The notes under the pieces were generated by a model. The model was not told the DNA's origin and made no database searches. It worked only from the letters and a program-made list of their open reading frames with translations. This document shows, piece after piece, positions 43,843 through 51,887 of a stretch of 64,000 nucleotides of DNA (position 1 is its first letter; the number at the start of each line of letters is the position of its first letter). The DNA is from Allobosea psychrotolerans (GTDB lineage: Bacteria; Pseudomonadota; Alphaproteobacteria; Rhizobiales; Beijerinckiaceae), in NCBI RefSeq assembly GCF_002917105.1, contig NZ_PQFZ01000023.1, positions 1 through 64,000 of the forward strand, in the 5' to 3' direction. The position numbers and the translations under genes are program-made.

Positions 43843-44199
43843 TCAGCTGACGAGCCGCTCGTTGGGCCTGTCGGCGCCCCACATCTTCTCGAGATTGTAG
43901 AACTGGCGCACTTCCGGGCGGAAGACGTGGACGATGATGTCGCCCGTGTCGATCAGCACCCAGTCGCAGGCCGGCATGCCCTCGACCTTGGGCGTGGGCA
44001 GGCCCGACGCCTTGAGGGCTTCGACCAGGCTGTCGGCGATGGAGGCGACATGACGGTTCACCCGGCCCGACGCGATGATCATCGCATCAGCCAATGAGGT
44101 CTTGCCGACCAGGTCGATGACCGTGACGTCTTCGGCCTTCATCTCTTCGAGAACATGCAATGCGAGGGCTACGCTGTCGGCGGATGGGTTTTCCGACAC
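43843..44199 (-). CDS. rsfS: Ribosome silencing factor
   Basis: A 118-residue RsfS/DUF143 protein. Segments DVTVIDLVGKTSLADAMIIA, VEGMPACDWVLIDTGDIIVH and FRPEVRQFYNLEKMW are the family core. It binds L14 of the large subunit and blocks 30S joining when nutrients are low. The GTG at 44197-44199 is the first usual start in frame, but it has no clear binding site. A CTG 54 bases further upstream follows AGAGGATACGGAA and could start a longer protein. Confidence 0.94.
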   Translation of the reverse strand: MSENPSADSVALALHVLEEMKAEDVTVIDLVGKTSLADAMIIASGRVNRHVASIADSLVEALKASGLPTPKVEGMPACDWVLIDTGDIIVHVFRPEVRQFYNLEKMWGADRPNERLVS

Positions 44200-44323
44200 A
44201 GCGGCCTGGGGAAGCGGCTTGGGCTCGGCTTCACCAAGGGTTGAACGGTTCAGTTCCGTATCCTCTCGATCACGACGCGCTCACAGCGCGACGTGATCAA
44301 ATTACGCTCAGCGAGGCCAAAAT

Positions 44324-44953
44324 TCAATCGGATTCGGCCTGTTCGCGTAATTGGGTGGAGGAGAGACCGGAGCGGCGGCCGTGCAGGAAGATCCAGGCGG
44401 GGGGCTTCGCATCGGGGAGCGCGGCGCCCTGGCTTTCCGAAATCCGCCAGCGCGAGAGCCAGTTAGCGGCAGGCGAAGCGACGGAGCTATGGGTCGAGCC
44501 TGGCCGGTCGATGATCGCAATCGGCATCATCCGGGCGATCGCGCGCCACTCGTTCCAGCGATGGAAGCTGGCGAGATTGTCCGAGCCCATCAGCCAGACG
44601 AAGTGGACGCCGGGGCAGCGCAGCTTCAGCGCGCGCAGCGTGTCGGCGGTGTAGCGGGTGCGCAGCCGCGCCTCGATTCCGGTGACATGGATGTGGGCAT
44701 GGTCGGCGATCTCGCGCCCGAAGGCGACGCGCTGTGCCAAGGGCGGCAGGGCGGCGTTGTCCTTGAGCGGGTTGCCGGGCGTCACCAGCCACCAGACGCG
44801 GTCGAGCTGGAGCCGGCGTAACGCGGTCAGGCTCGCCATGCGGTGGCCGTCATGAGCCGGGTTGAAGCTCCCACCGAACAGGCCGATGCGCAGGCCCGGC
44901 GCATGGGGCGGCAGCCGCAGATGATCGCTGCTCAAGGCAAGATTCTGCGTCAC
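44324..44953 (-). CDS. nadD: Nicotinate-nucleotide adenylyltransferase
   Basis: A 209-residue NadD. The nucleotide-binding motif GLFGGSFNPAHDGH is near residue 24, WLVTPGNPLK follows, and the C-terminal SGLSSTQLRE holds the ISSTxIR-like motif. It makes deamido-NAD from nicotinate mononucleotide. The GTG start overlaps the proA stop in GTGA. The C-terminus is short, ending soon after STQLRE. Confidence 0.94.
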   Translation of the reverse strand: MTQNLALSSDHLRLPPHAPGLRIGLFGGSFNPAHDGHRMASLTALRRLQLDRVWWLVTPGNPLKDNAALPPLAQRVAFGREIADHAHIHVTGIEARLRTRYTADTLRALKLRCPGVHFVWLMGSDNLASFHRWNEWRAIARMMPIAIIDRPGSTHSSVASPAANWLSRWRISESQGAALPDAKPPAWIFLHGRRSGLSSTQLREQAESD

Positions 44954-46257
44954 GAACGAATCTGGCCGTCGCCATGGACACGGTATTTGAACGAGCAGAG
45001 CTGCTCGACGCCGACGGGCCCGCGCGCATGCATGCGGCCTGTCGCGATGCCGATCTCGGCGCCGAAGCCGAATTCGCCGCCGTCGGCGAACTGCGTCGAG
45101 GCATTGTGCAGCACGATCGCGGAATCGACCTCGGCGAGGAAGCGTCGGGCGGCCTGCGCGTCGTTGGCGATGATCGCCTCGGTGTGATGCGAGCCGTAGC
45201 GCTCGATATGGTCGATCGCGGCGTCCAGCCCTGCGACGAGCTTCACCGCGATGATGCGGTCGAGGAATTCCGTCGCCCAATCCTGCTCGGTCGCGGATGT
45301 GACGCGAGCATCGAGGCCTTGCGTCGCGGCGTCGCCGCGCACGGCGCAGCCGGCGTCGAGCAGGGCGGTGACCAGCGGGGCGAGATGCGTCGCCGCGCAG
45401 GCCTCGTCGACCAGCAGGGTCTCGGCCGCGCCGCAGACGCCGGTGCGACGCAGCTTGGCGTTGAGGGTGATGTCGCGGGCCATGGCGAGATCGGCGCTGG
45501 CATGGACATAGACATGGCAGTTGCCGTCGAGATGGGCGAAGACCGGCACGCGGGCATCACTCTGGACGCGGGCGACGAGGCTTTTCCCGCCGCGCGGCAC
45601 GACCACATCGACATGGCCGTCGAGGCCCTTGAGGATTTCGCCGACCGCCGCGCGGTCGCGGGTCGGCACGAGCTGGATCGCGTCGGCCGGCAAGCCCGCC
45701 GCCTCCAGCCCCTGGCGCAGGGCGGCGGCGATCGCAGACGAGGTGCGGAAACTGTCGGAGCCGGCGCGCAGGATCGCGGCGTTGCCGCTCTTCAGGCAGA
45801 GTGCACCGGCATCGGCCGTGACATTGGGGCGGCTTTCGAAGATCACCGCGATGACGCCGAGCGGCGTCGCGACACGCTCGAACCGCAAGCCGTTGGGCTG
45901 CGTCCAGCTCGCCAGCACGCGGCCGACCGGGTCCGGCAGGGCGGCCACGGACGCGACGGCCTCGGCCACGCCGTCGAGGCGGGGCTGGTCGAGCAGCAGC
46001 CGGTCGATGAAGGCGGCGTTCTGGCCATTGGCCTTGGCGTCGGCGATATCCAGCGCGTTGGCTGCGAGGATTTCTGCCGAGCCAGCGCGCAAGGCCTCGG
46101 CCATCGCGACGAGCGCGGTGTCGCGTTTTGCCGCCGGCGCGAGCGCGACCAGGCGGGCGGCGGCGCGCGCGCGCCGACCGAGATCGCCCATCAGCGCCGC
46201 GACATCGCCACGCTCCTTGTCGGAAGAGACCGCGCGCAGGGCGCTCTCGCTCGTCAT
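44950..46257 (-). CDS. proA: Gamma-glutamyl phosphate reductase
   Basis: A 435-residue ProA. The catalytic cysteine is in LRRTGVCGAAETLL, and FESRPNVTADAGALCLKSGNA is the cofactor-binding region. It reduces glutamyl phosphate to glutamate semialdehyde in proline synthesis. I chose ATG 46255-46257 (TSESALRAV follows); a TTG 15 bases upstream is less likely. It is 36 bases after proB and overlaps nadD. Confidence 0.96.
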   Translation of the reverse strand: MTSESALRAVSSDKERGDVAALMGDLGRRARAAARLVALAPAAKRDTALVAMAEALRAGSAEILAANALDIADAKANGQNAAFIDRLLLDQPRLDGVAEAVASVAALPDPVGRVLASWTQPNGLRFERVATPLGVIAVIFESRPNVTADAGALCLKSGNAAILRAGSDSFRTSSAIAAALRQGLEAAGLPADAIQLVPTRDRAAVGEILKGLDGHVDVVVPRGGKSLVARVQSDARVPVFAHLDGNCHVYVHASADLAMARDITLNAKLRRTGVCGAAETLLVDEACAATHLAPLVTALLDAGCAVRGDAATQGLDARVTSATEQDWATEFLDRIIAVKLVAGLDAAIDHIERYGSHHTEAIIANDAQAARRFLAEVDSAIVLHNASTQFADGGEFGFGAEIGIATGRMHARGPVGVEQLCSFKYRVHGDGQIRS

Positions 46258-46293
46258 GACCGGCCTATCCAAACCCTTTTATGCCTTCAGACC

Positions 46294-47418
46294 TTAGCCG
46301 ACGCCCAGCGCCATGTCGTCCCGGTGGATCATCTCGGCGCGGCCGGGATAGCCCAGTACGGCCTCGATGTCGCGCGAGGCTTTGCCCAGCACAAGCGCAG
46401 CCTCGTTTGCATCATAAGCGACGAGCCCGCGTCCCAGCACCGCACCTTGCGGATCGCGGATCAGCACGGCGTCGCCGCGGGCGAAATCGCCCTCGATCCG
46501 GCTGACGCCGACCGGCAGCAGGCTCGCCCCGCCGCGCAGGGCCCGTGCCGCGCCCTCGTCGACATGGAGCGCGCCGCGCGGCTCGAGCGAGCCGGCGATC
46601 CAGGTTTTCCGAGCGGTCGCGGGGGTGGAGGCGGTCAGGAACCAGGTGCAGCGCGCGCCGTCGGCGACAGCACTGAGCGGGTTCTTTCCCCGCCCGTCGG
46701 CGATCAGCATATGCGTGCCGCCGGCGGCTGCGATCTTGCCGGCCTCGATCTTGGTGCGCATGCCGCCGCGCGAGAGTTCGGAGGCAGCCCCGCCCGCCAT
46801 GGCGTCGATCTGCGGCGTGATGCGCTCGACCAGCGGGATATGACGCGCGCCGGGATCGCTGAGGGGCGGGGCGGTATAGAGCCCGTCGATATCGGAGAAC
46901 AGCACCAGCAGGTCGGCGCCGGCCATGGTCGCGACGCGGGCGGCCAGCCGGTCATTGTCGCCATAGCGGATCTCGGCGGTGGCGACGGTGTCGTTCTCGT
47001 TGATCACGGGGATCGCACGCAGATCGATCAGGCGGCCCAGCGTCGCGCGTGCATTGAGATAGCGCCGGCGCTCCTCGGTGTCGGCAAGCGTCAGCAGGAT
47101 CTGGCCGGCGGTGAGGCCGTGATGGCCGAGCGCCTCGGCCCAGGTCCGGGCGAGCGCGATCTGGCCGACCGCCGCCGCCGCCTGGCTTTCTTCCAGCCGC
47201 AATGGCCCTGAAGGCAGGCCGAGCACGGTCCGCCCGAGTGCGATCGCGCCCGAGGAGACGACGAGCACATCGGCGCCGCGCTGGTGCAGATCGGCGAGGT
47301 CCTCGGCGAGGGCGGCGAGCCAGGCCTGGCGCAAACGGCCGCGCGCCCGGTCGACGAGCAGGCTGGAGCCGACCTTGACGACGATGCGGCGGAACTGGTT
47401 CAGTGACGGCGTCTTCAC
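46294..47418 (-). CDS. proB: Glutamate 5-kinase
   Basis: A 374-residue ProB with an amino-acid kinase domain (KVGSSLL near residue 15, INENDTVAT near 140, SRGGMRTKIEAGKIA near 215) and a C-terminal PUA domain (about 275-355). It phosphorylates glutamate in the first step of proline synthesis and is usually feedback-inhibited by proline. GTG start at 47418. In many relatives obgE precedes proB; here the divergent cold-shock gene does. Confidence 0.96.
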   Translation of the reverse strand: MKTPSLNQFRRIVVKVGSSLLVDRARGRLRQAWLAALAEDLADLHQRGADVLVVSSGAIALGRTVLGLPSGPLRLEESQAAAAVGQIALARTWAEALGHHGLTAGQILLTLADTEERRRYLNARATLGRLIDLRAIPVINENDTVATAEIRYGDNDRLAARVATMAGADLLVLFSDIDGLYTAPPLSDPGARHIPLVERITPQIDAMAGGAASELSRGGMRTKIEAGKIAAAGGTHMLIADGRGKNPLSAVADGARCTWFLTASTPATARKTWIAGSLEPRGALHVDEGAARALRGGASLLPVGVSRIEGDFARGDAVLIRDPQGAVLGRGLVAYDANEAALVLGKASRDIEAVLGYPGRAEMIHRDDMALGVG

Positions 47419-47725
47419 GGCTGCGACCGGTTTGAACTTTCAGGACTTGTTGAATTTTCAAGACTTGCAGCCTTGGCTGTTGGCGAAAACCGCGCGCTTG
47501 TAAAGCGCCGCCAATGGCGGCGCGGCCATGCCGAAAGCGGTTTCATCTGCTGGTTGCATTGACAAGGGCGATTCAAGCGCCCATATGAGGCCTGTCGATA
47601 TTTAGGCCGAACGACGTGGCCCCGCGCATGAGAGTGCGCCTGCTGACGACCTTCACCGCTCAAAAAATCGAAAATTTGCGCGTGAGCGATCACGCGCTTC
47701 CACATACTTAGCGAAAGGTTTCGTT
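47419..47725 (+). promoter_or_regulatory. proB/cspA intergenic region with cspA promoter and long leader
   Basis: A TTGACA at 47559-47564 and CATATG at 47582-47587, 17 bases apart, form a likely sigma-70 promoter toward the cold-shock gene. Transcription near 47594 would give a leader of about 130 bases, the length usual for cold-shock mRNAs, whose leaders can act as temperature-responsive structures. No open frame in this stretch looks real. Confidence 0.55.
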
Positions 47726-47935
47726 ATGGCCGCTGGCACAGTTAAATGGTTCAATTCCACCAAGGGTTTCGGCTTCATTCAGCCGGATGATGGCGGGCAG
47801 GACGTGTTCGTCCACATCAGCGCCGTCGAGCGCGCTGGCATGCGCGATCTCCGGGAAGGTCAGAAGATCTCCTACGAGATGGTTCAGGACAAGCGCTCCG
47901 GCAAGATGTCTGCCGACCAGCTCCGCGCCGAGTGA
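47726..47935 (+). CDS. Cold-shock protein, CspA family
   Basis: A 69-residue single cold-shock domain. The RNA-binding motifs GTVKWFNSTKGFGFIQ (RNP1) and DVFVHISA (RNP2) are intact. It binds single-stranded nucleic acid and melts RNA structure. ATG follows GAAAGG. It is 156 bases upstream of rpsU, and the pair occurs together in many alphaproteobacteria, which suggests joint use in adjusting translation. Confidence 0.96.
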   Translation: MAAGTVKWFNSTKGFGFIQPDDGGQDVFVHISAVERAGMRDLREGQKISYEMVQDKRSGKMSADQLRAE

Positions 47936-48091
47936 GCCGCTAAGCCGCATCTGTCGGCATCGGAATTTGGGTTTGGCGACCACGGATGTACTGGCGCCTG
48001 AACCTTCCGGTCCAACGACGATGCGGTTCGATGAGGGGTCGGGGTTCATAGCCCGGCCCTTTTTCCGTCACTATAAACGCAGGAGACAGGC

Positions 48092-48355
48092 ATGCAGGTT
48101 CTCGTCCGCGACAATAATGTCGACCAGGCCCTCCGGGTCCTGAAGAAGAAGATGCAGCGCGAAGGCGTCTTCCGCGAAATGAAGCGCCGTTCGGCTTATG
48201 AGAAGCCGTCCGAGAAGCGCGTCCGCGAAAAGGCCGACGCCATCCGCCGCGCCCGCAAGGTTGCGCGCAAGCAGATGCAGCGCGAAGGCTTGATCGCCGC
48301 GCCGAAGCCCAAGCCGAAGCCGGTCCGCGCTGGAGGCGCAGCGCCTGCGCGTTGA
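48092..48355 (+). CDS. rpsU: 30S ribosomal protein S21
   Basis: An 87-residue bS21 protein. MQVLVRDNNVDQALRVLKKK and FREMKRRSAYEKPSEKRVRE are the family core, and a basic C-terminal extension rich in Pro, Lys and Ala follows. bS21 acts in initiation near the anti-Shine-Dalgarno of 16S rRNA. The GGAG site before the ATG is clear. The C-terminal extension is common in this order. Confidence 0.96.
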   Translation: MQVLVRDNNVDQALRVLKKKMQREGVFREMKRRSAYEKPSEKRVREKADAIRRARKVARKQMQREGLIAAPKPKPKPVRAGGAAPAR

Positions 48356-48370
48356 TTTGGATACCAATTC

Positions 48371-48415
48371 GGCGCGATCTGGATTATTGGCCCCTCGCGG
48401 GGCACAGATCGCGCC
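48371..48415. repeat. Nested hairpin between rpsU and the next gene
   Basis: Outer arms GGCGCGATCTG and CAGATCGCGCC (11 bp, perfect) enclose an inner GCCCC/GGGGC stem with a four-base loop. No T-run follows. It starts 15 bases after the rpsU stop and ends 26 bases before the next start, so it could be a processing or attenuation element rather than a classic terminator. Confidence 0.6.
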
Positions 48416-48441
48416 CGTGACAACACGAGAGAAGGCTAGCC

Positions 48442-48819
48442 TTGAAGAACCCGAACGACCGCAGCTTCACTGATCGCAAGGCCAATTCCGCGGCCGCCAA
48501 GCAGGCGCTCCTTGAGCGTTTCAAGGCGAGGCCGGGTCCGGATGACCCGATCATGCAGCAGCGCCGCGCGGAGCGCCAGGCCATTGCCGATGCGCGCGCG
48601 GTTCGCGATGCAGAGAAGGCCGCTGCCCGGGCTGAAGCCGAGCGTCTGGCCGCTATCGAGGCTGCCCGCCTCGCTGAGGAAGAGCGCCTGGCCGAGATCG
48701 CTCGCGAAGCCGCCCGCAAGGCCGAGCAGGCCCGCCGCGACGCCGAGCGTCCGCGCAAGGTGCTGCTGGAAGCCGTGCAGTACGCCCAGCTTCGCGCCGC
48801 CGGCAAGGGCCGCCGCTGA
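48442..48819 (+). CDS. DUF6481-like charged coiled-coil protein
   Basis: A 125-residue protein starting with TTG after GAGAAGG. The N-terminus (DRSFTDRKANSAAAKQALL, then FKARPGPDDP) resembles what I recall of DUF6481, and the rest is an Ala/Glu/Arg-rich helix of about 70 residues, probably a coiled coil. No catalytic motif is visible. It follows rpsU and the cold-shock gene, so a role with RNA or ribosomes is possible. Function unknown. Confidence 0.75.
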   Translation: MKNPNDRSFTDRKANSAAAKQALLERFKARPGPDDPIMQQRRAERQAIADARAVRDAEKAAARAEAERLAAIEAARLAEEERLAEIAREAARKAEQARRDAERPRKVLLEAVQYAQLRAAGKGRR

Positions 48820-48832
48820 TACCAGACGATAG

Positions 48833-48886
48833 CCAGGGCGATGTCCGGTCCGCTCGGATCGCGTGCTTGCCCTGGATTCTTACTTT
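48833..48886 (+). terminator. Hairpin with T-rich tail after the DUF6481-like gene
   Basis: CCAGGGC (48833-48839) pairs with GCCCTGG (48869-48875), followed by ATTCTTACTTTT. The long loop can fold further (CCGGTCC region). A probable terminator for the cold-shock/rpsU group. Confidence 0.5.
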
Positions 48887-48887
48887 T

Positions 48888-48941
48888 AGAGCATTATCTT
48901 GAGACGAGGCGGCGAAAGCTGCCTCGACTGACGATGCTCTA
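48888..48941. repeat. Interspersed repeat with AGAGCAT/ATGCTCT ends
   Basis: Ends AGAGCAT and ATGCTCT bracket a GAGGCGGC...GCTGCCTC hairpin. The type matches other repeats of this window (38582 and 37184 share GAGCA ends). The rest of the 308-base gap up to 49128 shows no gene. Confidence 0.6.
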
Positions 48942-49128
48942 GCTGACGGGGTTCTCGCTCGCGGCCGATCGGCGGCAGGGGGCTCGGCAGTCGACGATTC
49001 CGGCCTTGGCCCTTGTGCCTCGGCCGGCGTGACACGCCTCCTCTCAGAGAGACGGGTCGTTTCGGGCCGCACGGTCCAAAACGCGAATTCGCCTCTCGGC
49101 TCATAGCGCAGCATCGGAGCGAGCCGCC

Positions 49129-49488
49129 ATGGCGACGCGAGGACTCTCCGCCGACGAAATCAAGCGGCGGGCGCAAATGGCCTTCGACAAGGCCGACGCA
49201 CGTAAACAGGAAGCATCGCGCGCGATGGAGGCCGAACAGGCCGAACGCGACGCCGTGATGCAGAAGACGGCCCGCCTGCGTGCGCAGCGCCTCGCCAAGG
49301 AAGCGGTGGAAGCCGAGACCGCGGCGATCGTTGCGGCTGAGCAGGCACAGGCCAAGGCCGAGCAGATCGAAGCCAAGGCCGCAGCGAAAGCCGCCAAGAC
49401 CAAGGCGAGCACCGACAAGATCGCCAAGGCGGCGGAAAAGCTCGCCAAGGCTGCGGAAAAGGCAAAAAAGGTCGCTGCGCGGGCCTAG
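49129..49488 (+). CDS. Small alanine/lysine-rich coiled-coil protein
   Basis: A 119-residue protein that is almost all charged helix: an N-terminal Ser-Ala-Asp-Glu segment, then Glu/Gln/Arg-rich heptads and a Lys/Ala-rich C-terminus with repeated AAEKLAKAAEK units. No signal peptide or membrane segment. The C-terminal repeats resemble histone H1-like or nucleoid proteins of bacteria, so nucleic acid binding is possible. It follows the cold-shock/rpsU group and ends at a strong terminator. Function unknown. Confidence 0.75.
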   Translation: MATRGLSADEIKRRAQMAFDKADARKQEASRAMEAEQAERDAVMQKTARLRAQRLAKEAVEAETAAIVAAEQAQAKAEQIEAKAAAKAAKTKASTDKIAKAAEKLAKAAEKAKKVAARA

Positions 49489-49533
49489 TGGTTGTTTGTC
49501 CGAGATCGGACACGATCCTTTCCTGATTCAAGA

Positions 49534-49570
49534 AGAGCCCGCCTGGCGCCTCAAGCCCGGCGGGCTTTTC
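49534..49570 (+). terminator. Rho-independent terminator
   Basis: Stem AGCCCGCC (49536-49543) and GGCGGGCT (49559-49566) with a 15-base loop followed by TTTTCT. It lies 45 bases past the stop of the coiled-coil protein gene and is the clearest terminator in the window. Confidence 0.85.
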
Positions 49571-49604
49571 TATTGGGCGTTCGTGAGCATGCCGCCGCAT
49601 GCGC

Positions 49605-50000
49605 TCATCGGGACGAAGCCCTGTTCAGGGCCACGGCCGCACGGATGAGCGCCTTGAAGGCGTCTTGATCAATGTCATCGCCCTCGTGGAGATCGATGGC
49701 GCGCCTGGTGTTGCCCTCGAGGCTGGCGTTGAACAGGGCTGAGGGATCGTCGAGCGAGGCGCCCTTGGCGAAGGTCAGCTTGACCACGCTCTTATAGGTC
49801 TCGCCGGTGCAGATGATGCCGGCGTGAGACCACACCGGCACGCCCCGCCACTTCCACTCCTCGACCACCTCTGGGTCCGCTTGCCTGATGAGCATGCGGA
49901 TATGGGCGAGCGTCTTGCCTCTCCAGTCGTCCAGTTCCGCTATTTTCGCATCGATCAGTCGGGACGGAGATTCGTCCGTGGTCGTTGCGTCCTTCTTCAT
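49605..50000 (-). CDS. DUF1801 domain-containing protein
   Basis: A 131-residue protein with the YdhG-like DUF1801 fold: IRQADPEVVEEWKWRGVPVWSH near residue 38, then SVVKLTFAKGASLDDPSALFN, and a GNTRRAIDLHEGDDID segment. Members occur widely as single-domain proteins; their biochemical role is not settled. The ATG is at 49998-50000. It lies 27 bases after hisC on the same strand and may be cotranscribed. Confidence 0.85.
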   Translation of the reverse strand: MKKDATTTDESPSRLIDAKIAELDDWRGKTLAHIRMLIRQADPEVVEEWKWRGVPVWSHAGIICTGETYKSVVKLTFAKGASLDDPSALFNASLEGNTRRAIDLHEGDDIDQDAFKALIRAAVALNRASSR

Positions 50001-50027
50001 ATCGTCGCTTCTCCTCGGCTGCCTCTT

Positions 50028-51101
50028 CTATGCGTTCGATGGCGTTGCAAGACACTCTGCCAGCGCCTCCGTCAGGCGGTCGAGATCCGCTTTCGATCCG
50101 ATGGTGATCCGGATGAAATCCGACACGCGCGGACCGGAGAAATGCCTGACGAGCACGGCGCGCTCGCGCAGCGCCGCAGACAGAGCCTGGCCGGTGTGGC
50201 GGGGGTGGCGGGCAAAGACGAAGTTGGCACAGGACGGCAGCACGTCGAAGCCAAGCCTGATCAGGGACGCGGTCAGGCTTTCCCGATTGGCGATGATGGC
50301 CGCCCGCGTCTCCTGGAAATAGGCTTCGTCCTGGATGGCGGCGATGGCGCCGGCCTGGGCCGGGCGCCCGAGCGGGTAGGAGTTGAAGCTGTCCTTCACC
50401 CGCGTCAGGGCTTCGACCAGCGCCTGGTCGCCAATCGCATAACCGACACGAAGGCCGGCGAGCGCGCGCGATTTCGACAGGGTCTGGACCACCAGCAGGT
50501 TGGGATGGTCGCGGATCAGGGGAATGGCGCTGTCGGCGCCGAAATCGACATAGGCCTCGTCGATCACCACAGGCGCATCGGACCGCGCGCTCACGAGCTG
50601 TTCGATCTCTGCCCGCGGCAATGCGATCCCGGTCGGCGCGTTCGGGTTGGGAATGATGATGGCGCCGCCCCGGTCGACATAATCGGGGATGCGGATGCGC
50701 ATTCGGCTGTCGAGCGGCACGGTCTCATGGGCGATGCCGAACAGCCGGCAGTAGACGGGGTAGAAGCTATAGGTGACGTCGGGAAACAGCAGGGGCCCGG
50801 GCTGCTTCAGCAGCGCCGCGAAGGTGTGAGCGAGCACCTCGTCCGAGCCGTTTCCGACGAAAACCTGTTCGGGCGCGACGCCGTGATGCTCGGCCAGCAC
50901 CTCCCGCAGGCGCGTCGATTGCGGGTCCGGATAGAGGCGCAGCGTGTCGGCGGCGGCGGAGCGAATTGCTTCGAGCACCATCGGGGACGGCCCAAACGGG
51001 CTCTCATTGGTGTTCAGCTTCACCAGCCCTGGAATCCGGGGCTGTTCGCCCGGCACATAAGGCGACAGACCCCGGGCGAGCTCCGACCAATAGCGGCTCA
51101 T
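50028..51101 (-). CDS. hisC: Histidinol-phosphate aminotransferase
   Basis: A 357-residue fold-type I PLP aminotransferase. NTNESPFGPSPMVLEAI near residue 31, the PLP lysine in TLSKSRALAGLRVGY, the aspartate in VVIDEAYVDFG and the phosphate-binding arginine in FARHPRHTG are as in HisC. It converts imidazole acetol phosphate to histidinol phosphate. It stands outside a his operon; Rhizobiales often have several HisC paralogues, some acting on aromatic amino acids. Confidence 0.88.
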   Translation of the reverse strand: MSRYWSELARGLSPYVPGEQPRIPGLVKLNTNESPFGPSPMVLEAIRSAAADTLRLYPDPQSTRLREVLAEHHGVAPEQVFVGNGSDEVLAHTFAALLKQPGPLLFPDVTYSFYPVYCRLFGIAHETVPLDSRMRIRIPDYVDRGGAIIIPNPNAPTGIALPRAEIEQLVSARSDAPVVIDEAYVDFGADSAIPLIRDHPNLLVVQTLSKSRALAGLRVGYAIGDQALVEALTRVKDSFNSYPLGRPAQAGAIAAIQDEAYFQETRAAIIANRESLTASLIRLGFDVLPSCANFVFARHPRHTGQALSAALRERAVLVRHFSGPRVSDFIRITIGSKADLDRLTEALAECLATPSNA

Positions 51102-51156
51102 GCAAACCTCCCCGGCTGCCGTCTCCAGCGCGTGATGAGGGTTCGGATTCCTGCGG

Positions 51157-51771
51157 TCAAGTTCGCGGTCCCCTCGCCGCGTTGGTCAGGGCGCGCGCCA
51201 TCTGGAGGAGGATCGACGTCGCGTCGTCGTCGGCCAGAATCTGGGAGCTGACGAAGGCCCCGTTGATGACCACGGCCAACTGGGCGGCAAGCTCGTCGGG
51301 CCGCTCGACCCGCAGTCGTTCGGCGATGCCGCGCAGACGGCGACGCAGTTCCTGTTTGTGCGTTCGGGCGACGATCCGGGCCGGGTGATCCTCGTCGGGG
51401 AACTCGGCGGCGACGTTGAGCTGGGGACAGCCGCGATAATGGGGGCGACCGACGCGCTCGCCGATCCAGGTCATATGCGCCGCGAGCTCGGCTTCGCCGT
51501 CATGTCCATGGCGTGCCGCCACGCGATCCCAGCACGCCCAGAAATCCTCGTCCTCCCGCTGCAGAAACGCGGCGATGAGGTCGTCCTTCGTGCGAAAGTG
51601 ACGATACAGGCTCGTCTTGGCGATGCCCGCCGCCTCGACGACCAGATCGACGCCGACGGCGCGCACGCCCCGGCGGTAGAAGAGGTCGGAGGCGGTCTCG
51701 AGGATCCGCTCTCGCATGTCGACCTGGCCGGTTTCCGCGCCGGGCCGGCCGCCCTCCTGTTCAGTCTTCAT
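51157..51771 (-). CDS. TetR/AcrR-family transcriptional regulator
   Basis: A 204-residue repressor-type protein. The HTH is at about residues 18-65 (ILETASDLFYRRGVRAVGVD and IAKTSLYRHFRTKDDLIAAF). The C-terminal helical domain has HYRGCPQLNVAAEFPDEDHP, common in the regulators with a TetR_C_33-type domain. It is divergent from the saccharopine dehydrogenase-like gene and faces a perfect 17-bp inverted repeat, so autoregulation and control of that gene are likely. Confidence 0.92.
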   Translation of the reverse strand: MKTEQEGGRPGAETGQVDMRERILETASDLFYRRGVRAVGVDLVVEAAGIAKTSLYRHFRTKDDLIAAFLQREDEDFWACWDRVAARHGHDGEAELAAHMTWIGERVGRPHYRGCPQLNVAAEFPDEDHPARIVARTHKQELRRRLRGIAERLRVERPDELAAQLAVVINGAFVSSQILADDDATSILLQMARALTNAARGPRT

Positions 51772-51823
51772 GTCGCTCTCATGGTCGGTTCTCCCGGCAT
51801 CGGCAAGGATAGCAGCTTCGCGC

Positions 51824-51875
51824 TTGACGCGCTACAGACCTGTCTGTAACAAAAAGGAACAGACAGGTCTGTAGC
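51824..51875 (+). promoter_or_regulatory. TetR operator with 17-bp perfect inverted repeat, over a promoter
   Basis: GCTACAGACCTGTCTGT (51831-51847) and ACAGACAGGTCTGTAGC (51859-51875) are exact complements 11 bases apart, and each half is itself a near palindrome (ACAGACCTGTCTGT). TTGACG at 51824-51829 and TAACAA at 51847-51852, 17 bases apart, form a promoter that the left half covers. A regulator bound here would block RNA polymerase. Confidence 0.85.
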
Positions 51876-51887
51876 GAGGAGGAAAGC

